Assembly (NCBI RefSeq): GCF_900199185.1
Contig: NZ_OBMI01000001.1
Location: 1,240,001 to 1,304,000 of the forward strand
Length of the DNA stretch: 64,000 nucleotides
Source: Sphingomonas guangdongensis
GTDB taxonomy: Bacteria > Pseudomonadota > Alphaproteobacteria > Sphingomonadales > Sphingomonadaceae
Direction of reading: 5' to 3'
This document shows positions 18,872-28,136 of the stretch, in pieces. Both the position numbers and the translations under genes were made by a program. The notes beneath the pieces are model-generated. The model was not told the origin of the DNA and searched no databases. It saw nothing but the letters and a program-made list of their open reading frames with translations. The stretch's first letter is position 1. Every line of letters begins with the position of its first letter.

Positions 18872-19205
18872 CCCTGGGGCTCTGGTCCACCTTCGCGATC
18901 GCAATCGCGCCGGTCTCATCTCCTTCGCCTCTTGAGCCGCAGGACACACGCCCGTTTGAGCTGGCGGACGCCAATGACAGGCTGAACAGCGACTACCAGC
19001 GCGTGCTCGCTCGGCTGCGCGACGAGGACCGGCAGACGTTGCGCGCCGCGCAGCGTGTCTGGCTGACCTTTCGCGATGCCGACTGCAAGCTGGCGATCGC
19101 CGACGTGCGCGATTGCTTGATCCAGCGCACTGACGAACGACAAGCGCAACTGCGCTCGACCAGTTACACCGACCGGGCCGGACGCGTCTTCTCTCTGGAT
19201 ACAGA

Positions 19206-19209
<4 letters not shown>
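18868..19209 (+). CDS. LprI-like (DUF1311) small exported protein inside the suf operon
   Basis: This 113-residue protein has a short signal sequence ([16 protein letters not shown]) and a mature domain resembling the N-terminal domain of lysozyme inhibitor LprI. That domain has an alpha-helical pair with the pattern [12 protein letters not shown] and [13 protein letters not shown], and two cysteines (about 78 and 89). LprI-type domains are periplasmic, and in mycobacteria one inhibits lysozyme; a link to Fe-S assembly is not established. It starts at GTG, overlapping sufB, and its stop overlaps the sufC ATG, so it is translationally coupled on both sides. Confidence 0.78.
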
Positions 19210-20071
<862 letters not shown>

Positions 20072-20075
<4 letters not shown>

Positions 20076-20416
20076 TCCTCGCCGCGCTCCTCCTGCTTCA
20101 GACCGCGCCGAGTGACGACATCGTCGTCACGGCCGGGCGTCTGGAGCGCTTCAAGGCGTCGCTGACGGCGAACGGCTGTAAGGTCCGCACGTCGACCGGG
20201 GACGCCGCGCTCGATCGGATCGGGTGCGAGGCGATGCAGACCTGCTTCCCGCAGTACCAGTCGCGCTACCAGGCGACCGGTGAGCGGCGGCTGAAGGCGT
20301 CGACCAGGAAGGTCATGCGCGCGGCGCTCAATGGTGAGCTGACGAACTGCGTCGACGGCGAGCACCGCCGCGGCATCGCGGCGCTCGCTGCCGCACGAAA
20401 GGCGACCAATGGCTGA
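20072..20416 (+). CDS. Small exported protein of unknown function in the suf operon
   Basis: The 114-residue product starts at GTG 20072, overlapping the sufC stop by 4 bases, and its own stop overlaps the sufD start by 8 bases. A short hydrophobic leader (ILAALLLLQTAPS) suggests export. The mature part contains four cysteines (in NGCKV, RIGCEAMQTC and TNCVDGE), compatible with disulfides in the periplasm. DIVVTAGRLERF recalls the linker near TonB-box-like motifs, but the protein is too short to be a receptor. I do not recognise the family. Coupling on both sides argues that it is translated. Confidence 0.65.
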
Positions 20417-21485
20417 CGTGCTCGAATTGCCTGCCCCGCGCGGCGAGGCGTGGCGCTGGTCGGCGCTCGATCGGCTGCGCGCGGTCGCGGCATCGCCCGC
20501 AGGTGCGCCGCCGGCGGTGCCGCTGCTCGATCTGGGCGGCGCGCGCCTCGTGTTCGTCGACGGCGTGCTCGACGAGGCGGCCAGCACGCCCGGCCGCGTC
20601 AGCGTGTCGTCGCTGTCGCTCGCCACCGATCATCCGCTCGGCCGACAGGCGACGGGCACCGGCTGGTCGCTGACGCTGGATGCGGCGCAGGCGGAGACGC
20701 CGATCGAGATCGTTCACGTCGCGACCGGCGGCGCCAACCACCTGCCCGCGCGCATCGTGCTCGGCGAGGATGCGGTCGCGAGCGTGGTGGAAACCTTCGT
20801 CGGCCCTGGCTGGACCAACCGGCTGCTTCAGGTCGAGCTAGCGCGCTCGGCGCGGCTGCAGCGCGCGGTACGCGTGCTGGGCGGCGACGGCTTCGTGACC
20901 ACCCGCGACGAGGTGCAGGTCGGGCAGGGTGGCAGCTATGTCGCCTGCGCCCTCGCCGCCGGGTGCAGCGGCGTGCGGTTCGACGCGGCGATCACGCTTG
21001 GCGGTGATGAGGCTTATGGAGAGATGGGCGGCGTGCTGCTGACCCGCGAGGAGGAGCGGCACGAGTGCGCGGTGCGCGTCCGCCACGCGGCCCCCAACGG
21101 CCAGTCGCACCAGACCTGGCGCGCGGTCGCCGCCGACACCAGCGTCGCGAGCCTTGCCGCCGCGGTCGAGGTCGCGCGTCACGCGCAGAAGACCGATGGC
21201 GAGCAGAGCCTGCGCGGCCTGCTGCTCCAGCGCACCGCGACGGTGAACCTCAAGCCCGAGCTGGAGATCTTCGCCGACGACGTGAAGTGCGCGCATGGCG
21301 CAACGGTGGGTGAACTGGACGCACGCGCACTGTTCTACCTGGCCTCGCGCGGCATCGCGCCGGCCCGCGCCAAGGCGCTGCTGACGCGCGCATTCGTCGC
21401 CGATGCGCTTGATCGTATCGGAAACGAAACGATCCGCGACGCCTTTGCCGAGGATGCCGACCGCTGGTTGGAGCAGGCGCTGTGA
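20409..21485 (+). CDS. sufD: Fe-S cluster assembly protein SufD
   Basis: SufD (358 residues) is the SufB paralogue that completes the SufBC2D scaffold. The C-terminal region is typical: QRTATVNLKPELEIFADDVKCAHGATVGELDARALFYL contains the conserved ADDVKCSHGA-like motif with a histidine important for assembly (near residue 295), followed by LASRGI and a helical tail. The central beta-helix is divergent, as usual. The ATG at 20409 lies within the end of the preceding small gene. The stop overlaps the GTG start of sufS by 4 bases. Confidence 0.95.
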   Translation: MADVLELPAPRGEAWRWSALDRLRAVAASPAGAPPAVPLLDLGGARLVFVDGVLDEAASTPGRVSVSSLSLATDHPLGRQATGTGWSLTLDAAQAETPIEIVHVATGGANHLPARIVLGEDAVASVVETFVGPGWTNRLLQVELARSARLQRAVRVLGGDGFVTTRDEVQVGQGGSYVACALAAGCSGVRFDAAITLGGDEAYGEMGGVLLTREEERHECAVRVRHAAPNGQSHQTWRAVAADTSVASLAAAVEVARHAQKTDGEQSLRGLLLQRTATVNLKPELEIFADDVKCAHGATVGELDARALFYLASRGIAPARAKALLTRAFVADALDRIGNETIRDAFAEDADRWLEQAL

Positions 21486-22720
21486 GCCCGGCGAACTTGG
21501 CCTCACCTTTGCCTCACCTTTCGGCCGCTGCGCCGCTCGATCTGCTCGCCGACTTCCCGGCGATCCCGGCCGGCTGGTCGTACCTCGACACCGCCGCCAC
21601 CTCGCAGAAGCCGCAGGCCGTCATCGACGCGATCACCCGCGGCTACGGTGAAACCTACGCGACCGTCCACCGCGGCGTGTACCAGCGCTCGGCCGACATG
21701 ACCCTGGCGTACGAGGCCGCGCGTACCCGCGTCGCGCGCTTTATCGGCGGCAGGCCGGAGGAGATCGTCTTCGTCCGCGGCGCGACGGAGGGGATCAACC
21801 TGGTCGCCGAGTGCTGGGCCGCGACGCGGCTCCAGGCGGGCGACCGCATCCTGCTGTCGCAGCTGGAGCACCACAGCAACATCGTGCCGTGGCAGATGGC
21901 CGCCGAGCGGGTCGGCGCGGCGATCGACGTCGTGCCGCTCACCCCCGACCACCGCATCGACCTCGACGCGATGGCGCGCATCCTGACCGACCGGCACAAG
22001 CTGGTCGCGCTCGCCCATGTCTCCAACGTGCTCGGCTCGGTGCTCGATGCGAAGCGCGCGACCGAACTGGCGCACGGGGTCGGTGCGACGATCCTGATCG
22101 ACGGGTGCCAGGCCGTGCCGCGCCTGCCGGTCGATGTCGCCGACATCGGCTGCGACTTCTACGTCTTCTCCGGCCACAAGCTCTACGGCCCGACCGGGAT
22201 CGGCGTGCTGTGGGGGCGCGCGGAGCTGCTGGAGCGGATGCCGCCTTACCAGGGCGGCGGATCGATGATCGATCGCGTCTCGTTCGAGCGGACGACCTAT
22301 GCGCCGCCGCCGACCCGGTTCGAGGCGGGCACGCCGCACATCGTCGGCGCGCTCGGGCTCCACGCCGCGATCAATTACGTCGACGCGATCGGACTCGACC
22401 GCATCCACGCGCACGAGACGGCCCTGGTGCGGGAGACGCGCGCGGCGCTTGCCGGGCTCAACTCGGTGCGGCTGTTCGGGCCGGAGGACGCGGCCGGGAT
22501 CGTTTCCTTCGCGGTCGAGGGGGTGCATCCGCACGACGTCGGCACCATCTTGGACGAGGCGCGGGTCGCGATCCGCGCCGGCCACCACTGCGCGCAGCCG
22601 CTGATGGAAACGCTGGACGTCCCCGCGACTGCGCGGGCGAGCTTCGGCGTCTACAACGGCCCGGCCGATGTCGCGGCGCTGGTGGCGGGTATCGAGCGTG
22701 TGACGAGGATTTTCGGATGA
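21482..22720 (+). CDS. sufS: Cysteine desulfurase SufS
   Basis: This 412-residue PLP enzyme takes sulfur from cysteine and forms an enzyme persulfide for cluster assembly. The PLP lysine is in FSGHKLYGPTG (Lys233). His131 in LEHHSNIVPW stacks on the cofactor and Asp207 lies in ILIDGCQAVPR. The persulfide cysteine is Cys370 in RAGHHCAQPLM, on the short loop typical of group II desulfurases, followed by RASFGVYN. Group II enzymes usually need a SufE or SufU partner, and none is seen in this window. It is coupled to sufD upstream and to the DUF59 gene downstream. Confidence 0.97.
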   Translation: MSPANLASPLPHLSAAAPLDLLADFPAIPAGWSYLDTAATSQKPQAVIDAITRGYGETYATVHRGVYQRSADMTLAYEAARTRVARFIGGRPEEIVFVRGATEGINLVAECWAATRLQAGDRILLSQLEHHSNIVPWQMAAERVGAAIDVVPLTPDHRIDLDAMARILTDRHKLVALAHVSNVLGSVLDAKRATELAHGVGATILIDGCQAVPRLPVDVADIGCDFYVFSGHKLYGPTGIGVLWGRAELLERMPPYQGGGSMIDRVSFERTTYAPPPTRFEAGTPHIVGALGLHAAINYVDAIGLDRIHAHETALVRETRAALAGLNSVRLFGPEDAAGIVSFAVEGVHPHDVGTILDEARVAIRAGHHCAQPLMETLDVPATARASFGVYNGPADVAALVAGIERVTRIFG

Positions 22721-23175
22721 GTGATCGGATCGTGGTGGAGGAAGTGGAGGGCGTCGCCCCGCCGCCGCGCGCGCGCGTCGAGGACGCGGTCGAGCCGCAG
22801 GAGCGCAAGCGGGATTACCTCGCCGGTTTCCTCGCCCAGAAGCCTGCCGAGCTCTCCGCGGGCGAGCCAGGGGGCGAGACCTACGAGGCGATCATCGCCG
22901 CGCTGCGCGAGATCTACGATCCCGAGATCCCGGTGAACATCTACGAACTCGGCCTGATCTACGGGGTCGAGGTGGCGGCGGACGGCCATGCCGCGGTCAC
23001 CATGACGCTGACCACGCCGCACTGCCCGGTCGCGGAATCGATGCCGGCCGAGGTCGAGCTGCGCGTCGGCGCGGTGCCGGGGGTCGGCACGGTCGACGTC
23101 AACCTGGTGTGGGACCCGCCGTGGGACCCGTCCAAGATGTCGGACGAGGCCAAGCTCGAACTGGGGATGCTATGA
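22717..23175 (+). CDS. sufT: SUF-associated DUF59 (MIP18/SufT-like) protein
   Basis: The 152-residue protein consists of a charged N-terminal extension (about 1-55) and a DUF59 domain with REIYDPEIPVNIYELGLIYGV and TLTTPHCPVAESMPAEVE, where the cysteine in PHCP is the conserved reactive residue. The VWDPPWDPSKMSDEAKLELGM ending is characteristic of this group. DUF59 proteins assist maturation of Fe-S targets. Its place between sufS and sufA is common in alphaproteobacteria. It starts by ATGA overlap with sufS and ends by overlap with sufA. The symbol follows common usage for SUF-linked DUF59 proteins. Confidence 0.9.
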   Translation: MSDRIVVEEVEGVAPPPRARVEDAVEPQERKRDYLAGFLAQKPAELSAGEPGGETYEAIIAALREIYDPEIPVNIYELGLIYGVEVAADGHAAVTMTLTTPHCPVAESMPAEVELRVGAVPGVGTVDVNLVWDPPWDPSKMSDEAKLELGML

Positions 23176-23525
23176 CCACCGCCACCCGCGTCCGTCCCGC
23201 CGCGCTGACGCTCACCCCGCGGGCCGAGGCGCGCATTGCCGACCTGATGGCGAAGGCACCGGAGGGCGCCGTCGGCGTCAAGCTGTCGACGCCGCGCCGC
23301 GGCTGCTCGGGGCTCGCCTACTCGGTCGACTATGTGACGGAAGCAAAGCCCTTCGACGAGGCGATCGCAACCCCGGCCGGCACCTTCTACGTGGACGGCG
23401 GGTCGATCCTCTACCTGATCGGATCGACGATGGACTGGGTGGAGGACGACTTCACCGCCGGCTTCACCTTCGACAACCCCAACGCCAAGGGCGCGTGCGG
23501 CTGCGGCGAGAGCTTCACCGTCTGA
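23172..23525 (+). CDS. sufA: A-type Fe-S carrier protein (SufA/IscA/HesB family)
   Basis: The 117-residue protein has the A-type carrier fold and the three conserved cysteines, Cys45 in RRGCSGLAY and Cys109 and Cys111 in ACGCGESF. These bind iron or a 2Fe-2S/4Fe-4S cluster for transfer from SufBCD to apo-targets. ATG 23172 was selected because the family sequence starts close to ALTLTPRAEARI; the open frame continues upstream only as out-of-family residues. It is the last gene of the suf operon, and its 3' end overlaps the convergent trhO gene by 11 bases. Confidence 0.95.
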   Translation: MTTATRVRPAALTLTPRAEARIADLMAKAPEGAVGVKLSTPRRGCSGLAYSVDYVTEAKPFDEAIATPAGTFYVDGGSILYLIGSTMDWVEDDFTAGFTFDNPNAKGACGCGESFTV

Positions 23526-24444
23526 CCATCGTCGCGCCGACGTGGCGCTCACCGCGCGCGTCGGCGAGCGCGGACTGGCGCGCCCGCTCGGCCGCCGCGG
23601 CGCGCTGGCGTACGTCGCGATCGGCGTGGCAGTGGGGACAGGCGACGCCCTCCTCATAGAAGGGTGAGGCGCGATCGTCGGGGCCGAGCGGCTCGCGGCA
23701 GGCGCGGCACTGGCTGTGGGTGCCGGGCGTGAGCCCGTGGCCGAGCGCGACCCGCTCGTCGAACACGAAGCACTCGCCCTGCCACCGGCTCTCGGGCGGG
23801 GGAACCTGCTCCAGGTACGACAGGATGCCGCCTTTCAGGTGATAGACCTGGTCGTGACCCACCGCTCGGGCAAGCGCAGTCGCCTTCTCGCAGCGGATGC
23901 CGCCGGTGCAGAACATCGCGATCCGCTTGCCCTCCAGCGCCGTGCGATGGTCCTCAAGCCAGGCCGGGAAGTCGCGAAAGGTCGCGAGCTCTGGATCGAT
24001 TGCGCCGGCGAAGCTGCCGATCCGCGTCTCATAGGCGTTGCGGGTATCGATCACGACCGTGTCGGAATCGGCGATCAGCGCGTTCCACTCGCTTGGCGCG
24101 ACGTGGGTGCCGACCGTTGCAGGATCGAGCGCGGGCATGCCTATCGTCACGATCTCCGCCTTCACCCGCACCTTCATGCGGTGAAAGGGCAGCGCCGCTG
24201 TGCGCGACTCCCGCACGTCCAGATCGGCACAGCCCGGCAGCGAGCGGATGTGACCGAGCACCGCGTCGATCCCGCGGTCACTTCCCGCGATCGTGCCGTT
24301 GATCCCCTCCGTCGCCAGCAGCAGCGTGCCGTGGACCGCGTGGGCGCGGCAGACGGCGAGCAGCGGCGCGCGGACCGCATCGGGATCAAGCGGGGTGAAG
24401 CGGTACAGCGCGGCGACACGGATCGGGAGGACGGGATCGGTCAC
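23515..24444 (-). CDS. trhO: tRNA uridine(34) hydroxylase TrhO (rhodanese family)
   Basis: TrhO (309 residues) makes 5-hydroxyuridine at the wobble position of tRNAs. It has an N-terminal UPF0176 domain (LYRFTPLDPDAVRAPLLAVC, LLATEGINGTIAG) and a rhodanese domain (VVIDTRNAYETRIGSFAGAI) with active-site loop FCTGGIRCEKA (Cys179, Cys185). A C-terminal zinc-like cluster follows (CRACREPL and CPHCHADR). I start it at GTG 24444; an ATG further upstream would run through the tRNA-Phe gene. The tRNA lies 20 bases upstream on the same strand, so both may share a transcript. Confidence 0.92.
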   Translation of the reverse strand: MTDPVLPIRVAALYRFTPLDPDAVRAPLLAVCRAHAVHGTLLLATEGINGTIAGSDRGIDAVLGHIRSLPGCADLDVRESRTAALPFHRMKVRVKAEIVTIGMPALDPATVGTHVAPSEWNALIADSDTVVIDTRNAYETRIGSFAGAIDPELATFRDFPAWLEDHRTALEGKRIAMFCTGGIRCEKATALARAVGHDQVYHLKGGILSYLEQVPPPESRWQGECFVFDERVALGHGLTPGTHSQCRACREPLGPDDRASPFYEEGVACPHCHADRDVRQRAAAAERARQSALADARGERHVGATMVRR

Positions 24445-24464
24445 GTGCGAGCCGGATTGAGCGG

Positions 24465-24540
24465 TGGTGCCTAGGGACGGGATCGAACCGCCGACACTGC
24501 GATTTTCAGTCGCATGCTCTACCAACTGAGCTACCTAGGC
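24465..24540 (-). tRNA. tRNA-Phe (GAA)
   Basis: The 76-base cloverleaf folds completely. The acceptor stem is GCCTAGG/CCTAGGC with encoded CCA, the D-arm contains GCTCAGTTGGTAGAGC, the anticodon arm is TGCGA-CTGAAAA-TCGCA with anticodon GAA, and the T-arm includes GGTTCGATCC. It lies between yacG and trhO on the same strand. Confidence 0.98.
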
Positions 24541-24566
24541 GTTTCCGGCGAAGCGGAAGGCGGGCC

Positions 24567-24749
24567 TTAGTCGCGGTCGCCGGCGCTGTCCAGCCCCGGA
24601 TCGGCGGCGGGCCCGGGAATCTTGTACCCCTCGCCGAGCCACTGGAGCAGGTCGCGATCGCGGCAGCCCTGGCTGCAGAACGGGGCGTGGGCTGCGGCGG
24701 TGGCGGCGCTACAGACGGGGCAGCGGTTACGGGTAGCGGGCCTGGACAT
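24567..24749 (-). CDS. yacG: DNA gyrase inhibitor YacG (zinc-binding)
   Basis: This 60-residue protein has the YacG four-cysteine zinc site, CPVC (10-13) and CSQGC (25-29), followed by RDRDLLQWLGEGYKIPG, the conserved helix and strand that contact GyrB. In E. coli, YacG binds the C-terminal region of GyrB and inhibits DNA binding by gyrase. The ATG lies within the end of the ribonuclease E/G gene (23-base overlap), giving an infA-maf-RNase-yacG run. A tRNA gene follows immediately. Confidence 0.92.
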   Translation of the reverse strand: MSRPATRNRCPVCSAATAAAHAPFCSQGCRDRDLLQWLGEGYKIPGPAADPGLDSAGDRD

Positions 24750-25695
24750 GCCCGGCCGATATGGCGCGCGCCGGATCGGCTCGCAAGGCGACCGGAGCGC
24801 CGATCCGCGCGGCGAGCGTCTGCAGCCAAGCCGGCCTTTCCTCCAGCGCCGCGATCACCGCCGGCGCGGCAACCAGCGTCCGCTCGCCCGCGCCGGTCGC
24901 GCGCTCGGCCTGGCGCAGCAGCGCGCGGGCTTCGGCAAGCGGACGCTCCATCGCATAGAGCTCGGGCAGCGAGCGGCGGCGGCGCGGTCGCACGATCTGG
25001 AGGAAGCCGAAGCCGTTAACCGCGGTCCGCTCGAACGGGAGCGGCATGGCGGCATCGACTACGGCTGCGACGGCGAGCCGCGTCGCCTTGTCGCCTGCGT
25101 CGGGCAGGTCCATGCCGATCGACCCGGCGAGGTCGAGCCGCCGGATCGCCTCCGCGCCCGCACGTGCGCCGGCGAGTGCCAGAGCGGCCGGCGCGAGCGT
25201 GCCGTCGACGTCGATTAGCGTCATTGCCGAGGTGAGCGCGACGTCGAGGCTGCCGCCGGTGAAGTCGACGTGCCCGGTCGCAGCCTGCTCCAGCAGCTCC
25301 GACCAGCCGGCCGCTTCCAGAACGTCGGTGTCGGTGTGCCGCAGCACGCGCGCGTCGGCGGGTACTGCCGGGTCCGGCGAGGCCTCGCCCCGTGGCGGCC
25401 GGGCACGCGCGCGCTTGGGCTTGCCGGTCTCGCCGATCGCCGGGCGGACGATCTCGACGCGGGTGAGCGCGCCCTGCGTGACGCCAGCGGGCAGAGGCGC
25501 GACGATGGCCTCGCCGCCGTCCCACGCGACGATGCCTTGATTGCGATCGGGCCAGCGGACGACCAGCCGCGCGTCGATCAGCGTGCCCGCACGAAGGTCT
25601 CCGTCGGGCAGGACTCGGGCCTCAAGGATGCGGTCGCCTTCGATCAGCGCGGCGCGGGTCTCCCCGATGCCGTGCTCGACCCACCACTCAGCCAA
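24727..25695 (-). CDS. Short ribonuclease E/G-family protein
   Basis: The protein (about 322 residues) matches the catalytic core of RNase E/G. FTGGSLDVALTSAMTLIDVDG carries the first metal-binding aspartate region, and RRLDLAGSIGMDLPDAGDKATR the second. GFGFLQIVRPRRRRSLPE follows, but the C-terminus lacks the CPxCxG zinc link and no obvious N-terminal S1 domain is seen. It therefore may be a specialised RNase G-like enzyme or have lost activity. I prefer TTG 25695 ([19 protein letters not shown]); an ATG at 25716 is also possible. Either start overlaps the end of maf. Confidence 0.85.
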   Translation of the reverse strand: MAEWWVEHGIGETRAALIEGDRILEARVLPDGDLRAGTLIDARLVVRWPDRNQGIVAWDGGEAIVAPLPAGVTQGALTRVEIVRPAIGETGKPKRARARPPRGEASPDPAVPADARVLRHTDTDVLEAAGWSELLEQAATGHVDFTGGSLDVALTSAMTLIDVDGTLAPAALALAGARAGAEAIRRLDLAGSIGMDLPDAGDKATRLAVAAVVDAAMPLPFERTAVNGFGFLQIVRPRRRRSLPELYAMERPLAEARALLRQAERATGAGERTLVAAPAVIAALEERPAWLQTLAARIGAPVALRADPARAISAGHVQARYP

Positions 25696-26287
25696 GCGCG
25701 AACCCGGCGGTCGCAAGCATCGCGCGCGTCTCGAACAGTGGCAGGCCGACCACGGCGGAGTGGCTGCCGGACAGGAAGCGGACGAACGCCTCCGCGCGGC
25801 CCTGGATGGCGTAGCCGCCGGCCTTGCCCATCCCCTCGCCGCTGGCGACGTACCAGTCGACCTCGGCCGCGCTCAGCCGCTTGAAGGCCACAGTAGTGGC
25901 GGCGTGGCGGACGCGAACGGTACCTGCACGGTCGATCACGCAGACGCCGGAGACGCACTGGTGACGGCGCCCGGAGAGCAGCGCCAGCATGCGGCGCAGG
26001 TCCGCCTCGTCAGCTGGCTTCTCGAGGATGCGGCGGCCGACCGCGACCGTCGTGTCGCCGGCGAGCACGACCTCGTCCGACGCCCGCTCGACGGCACGCG
26101 CCTTGTGCTCGGCAAGGCGGCGGACATAGGCGACGGGCTGCTCGCCGGTCAGCGGCGTTTCGTCGATGTCGGGAGCGGCGACGCGCGCGGGCGTCAGCCC
26201 GAGCCGCCCGAGCAGCTCGCGGCGGCGTGGCGAGGTAGAGGCGAGGACGAGCGCGGGAGCGAGCCGGGGCTCACCGGCGGTCGTCAG
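25688..26287 (-). CDS. maf: Maf-family nucleotide pyrophosphatase
   Basis: The product (about 199 residues) has the Maf signature [19 protein letters not shown] (from about residue 13), [23 protein letters not shown] and [11 protein letters not shown], followed by [23 protein letters not shown] near the C-terminus. Maf proteins hydrolyse non-canonical nucleoside triphosphates such as dTTP, UTP or modified nucleotides. No ATG, GTG or TTG lies before the conserved motif in this frame. The best start is CTG at 26287, which overlaps the infA stop; the start is therefore uncertain, although the gene is not. Confidence 0.88.
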   Translation of the reverse strand: MTTAGEPRLAPALVLASTSPRRRELLGRLGLTPARVAAPDIDETPLTGEQPVAYVRRLAEHKARAVERASDEVVLAGDTTVAVGRRILEKPADEADLRRMLALLSGRRHQCVSGVCVIDRAGTVRVRHAATTVAFKRLSAAEVDWYVASGEGMGKAGGYAIQGRAEAFVRFLSGSHSAVVGLPLFETRAMLATAGFALG

Positions 26288-26532
26288 GACTGCGGCCCCG
26301 GTCCGCCGCGACCCGGCATGAAGCGATAGGTGATGCGGCCCTTGGTCAGGTCATAAGGGGTGAGTTCCACCAGCACCTCGTCGCCGACCAGCACGCGAAT
26401 GCGGTTCTTGCGCATCTTGCCTGCGGTGTGGCCCAGGATCTCGTGATCATTCTCCAGCCGGACGCGGAACATGGCGTTCGGCAGCAGCTCGACCACCTGG
26501 CCGCGCATTTCCAGCAGTTCTTCCTTGGCCAA
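26284..26532 (-). CDS. infA: Translation initiation factor IF-1
   Basis: IF-1 (82 residues) is an OB-fold protein that binds the A site of the 30S subunit. The sequence [20 protein letters not shown] continues with the canonical [21 protein letters not shown] and ends ITYRFMPG plus a glycine/proline tail (RGGPGPQS) longer than in many species. The start is TTG 26532, well placed after the ribosome site AAAGAGG; an ATG-like start seven codons upstream would add unconserved residues. It heads the maf-RNase-yacG operon. Confidence 0.96.
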   Translation of the reverse strand: MAKEELLEMRGQVVELLPNAMFRVRLENDHEILGHTAGKMRKNRIRVLVGDEVLVELTPYDLTKGRITYRFMPGRGGPGPQS

Positions 26533-26669
26533 ACAAACCTCTTTCTGGTGCAAGGCGGCGCCCCCGGCCGCAGGCGCGGCCCTTAGCGGACGGACACGGT
26601 AAAGGGAAGCGGCGTGCCGAAGCGACCGCGCCCTGAAAACTTAGGGGCGCACAAGCACCGGCGCAAGCG

Positions 26670-28136
26670 TCAGGCGTCGACCAGCGTGTCGGTGCCGGCG
26701 AGCGCTTCCGTGAAGCGGCGGCGCCACCACTGCACGTCCTCGCGCACGACATTGTCGATCAACCTCTCCCAGCGGCGCTTGCGCTCGGCGCGCGGCATGC
26801 GGAGCGCCTCGTCGATCGCGTCGGCGATCTCGTCGGCGCTGTAGGGATTGATGAGGATCGCGTCGGTCAGCTGCTGGGCGGCGCCCGCGAAGCGGGACAG
26901 GATCAGCACGCCCGGGTCCTCCGGGTTCTGCGCGGCGACATACTCCTTCGCGACCAGGTTCATGCCGTCGCGCAAGGGAGTGACCAGTCCGATCCGCGCA
27001 GCGCGGTAGATGCCGGCGAGCATCGCGCGGGGATAGCCCTGGTTGACGTAGCGGATCGGCGTCCAGTCGACGTCGGCGTACTCGCCGTTGATTCGCCCCG
27101 ACATGGCATCCAGGCTCGCGCGGATGTCGCGGTAGCTCTGGACGCTGGTCCGCGACGGCGGCGCGATCTGGAGCAGGTAGACGAGCGCGCGGCGATCGGC
27201 GTAGCTTTGCAAGAAGCGCTCGTAGCCGGCGAACCGCTCCTCCAGGCCCTTCGAATAGTCGAGCCGGTCGACCCCGACGATCAGCTGGCGGCCCGCGCCG
27301 CCGTAGATCACGCGTTCGCGCACGGTGCGCGCTTCCTCGCTCGCGGCGGCGGCCATGAACGGTTCGGCATCGACCCCGATTGGGCAGGCGATCGCGCACA
27401 TGGTCCGACCCCCGACCGTGACGTGCCCGTCCGCGTCGAAGCTGCCGGCCATCTGTGTCTCCACATAGTGGCGGAAGCTGTCGAGCGACTCCTGCGTCTG
27501 GAAGCCAACCACATCATAGGCGAACAGCGAGTCGACCAGCCGCTGGTGATCGGGCAGCGCGACCAGCAGGTTGGTCGGCGGCCAGGGGATGTGGAGGAAG
27601 AAGCCGATCCGGTTGGTGCGGCCGTGCTGGCGCAGCAGCCAGCCGAGCGGGATCAGGTGATAGTCGTGGACCCAGATGAGGTCGTCGTCGCGCAGGTGCG
27701 GGTCGATGACATCGGCGAAGAAGCGGTTGACCCGCTCATAGCCACCTTGGAAGTCCCGCTCGAATTCGGCGAGACTAAGGAAGTAGTGGAACAGCGGCCA
27801 CAGCGTCCGGTTGGCGTAGCCGTCGTAATATTCCTCCACGTCCTGTTCGGACAGGTCGACCACGCCCGAGGTCACGCCATCGAAGGTCGTGAAGCGGAGC
27901 TCACGGGACGCGCTCGTCTCCCCCGACCAGCCGAACCAGATGCCGTCCGCCTCGCGCAGCGCCGCGGTCAGCGCGACCGCGAGCCCGCCCTGGGCGCCGC
28001 CGTCCTTGGAGGGCGCGGACACGCGGTTCGAGATGACGATCAGGCGGGCTATCGGACGGCACTCCAGGGTTTGCTCAGCAGCACGGCACAGTTGATGAGG
28101 CCGACCAGCGAATAGGTCTGTGGATAGTTTCCCCAC
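26670..28136 (-). CDS. otsA: Trehalose-6-phosphate synthase OtsA
   Basis: OtsA (GT20) joins UDP-glucose (or GDP-glucose) and glucose-6-phosphate to give trehalose-6-phosphate. RLIVISNRVSAPSKDGGAQGG near residue 30-50 is the N-terminal sugar-phosphate loop. WVHDYHLIPLGWLLR, VGVDRLDYSKGLEERF and DGMNLVAKEYVAAQ mark the two Rossmann domains. The GTG start at 28136 overlaps the GH15 gene by about 88 bases, and family conservation begins only near residue 30, so the true start may be a non-standard codon close to 28060. It is the last gene of otsB-GH15-otsA. Confidence 0.93.
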   Translation of the reverse strand: MGKLSTDLFAGRPHQLCRAAEQTLECRPIARLIVISNRVSAPSKDGGAQGGLAVALTAALREADGIWFGWSGETSASRELRFTTFDGVTSGVVDLSEQDVEEYYDGYANRTLWPLFHYFLSLAEFERDFQGGYERVNRFFADVIDPHLRDDDLIWVHDYHLIPLGWLLRQHGRTNRIGFFLHIPWPPTNLLVALPDHQRLVDSLFAYDVVGFQTQESLDSFRHYVETQMAGSFDADGHVTVGGRTMCAIACPIGVDAEPFMAAAASEEARTVRERVIYGGAGRQLIVGVDRLDYSKGLEERFAGYERFLQSYADRRALVYLLQIAPPSRTSVQSYRDIRASLDAMSGRINGEYADVDWTPIRYVNQGYPRAMLAGIYRAARIGLVTPLRDGMNLVAKEYVAAQNPEDPGVLILSRFAGAAQQLTDAILINPYSADEIADAIDEALRMPRAERKRRWERLIDNVVREDVQWWRRRFTEALAGTDTLVDA

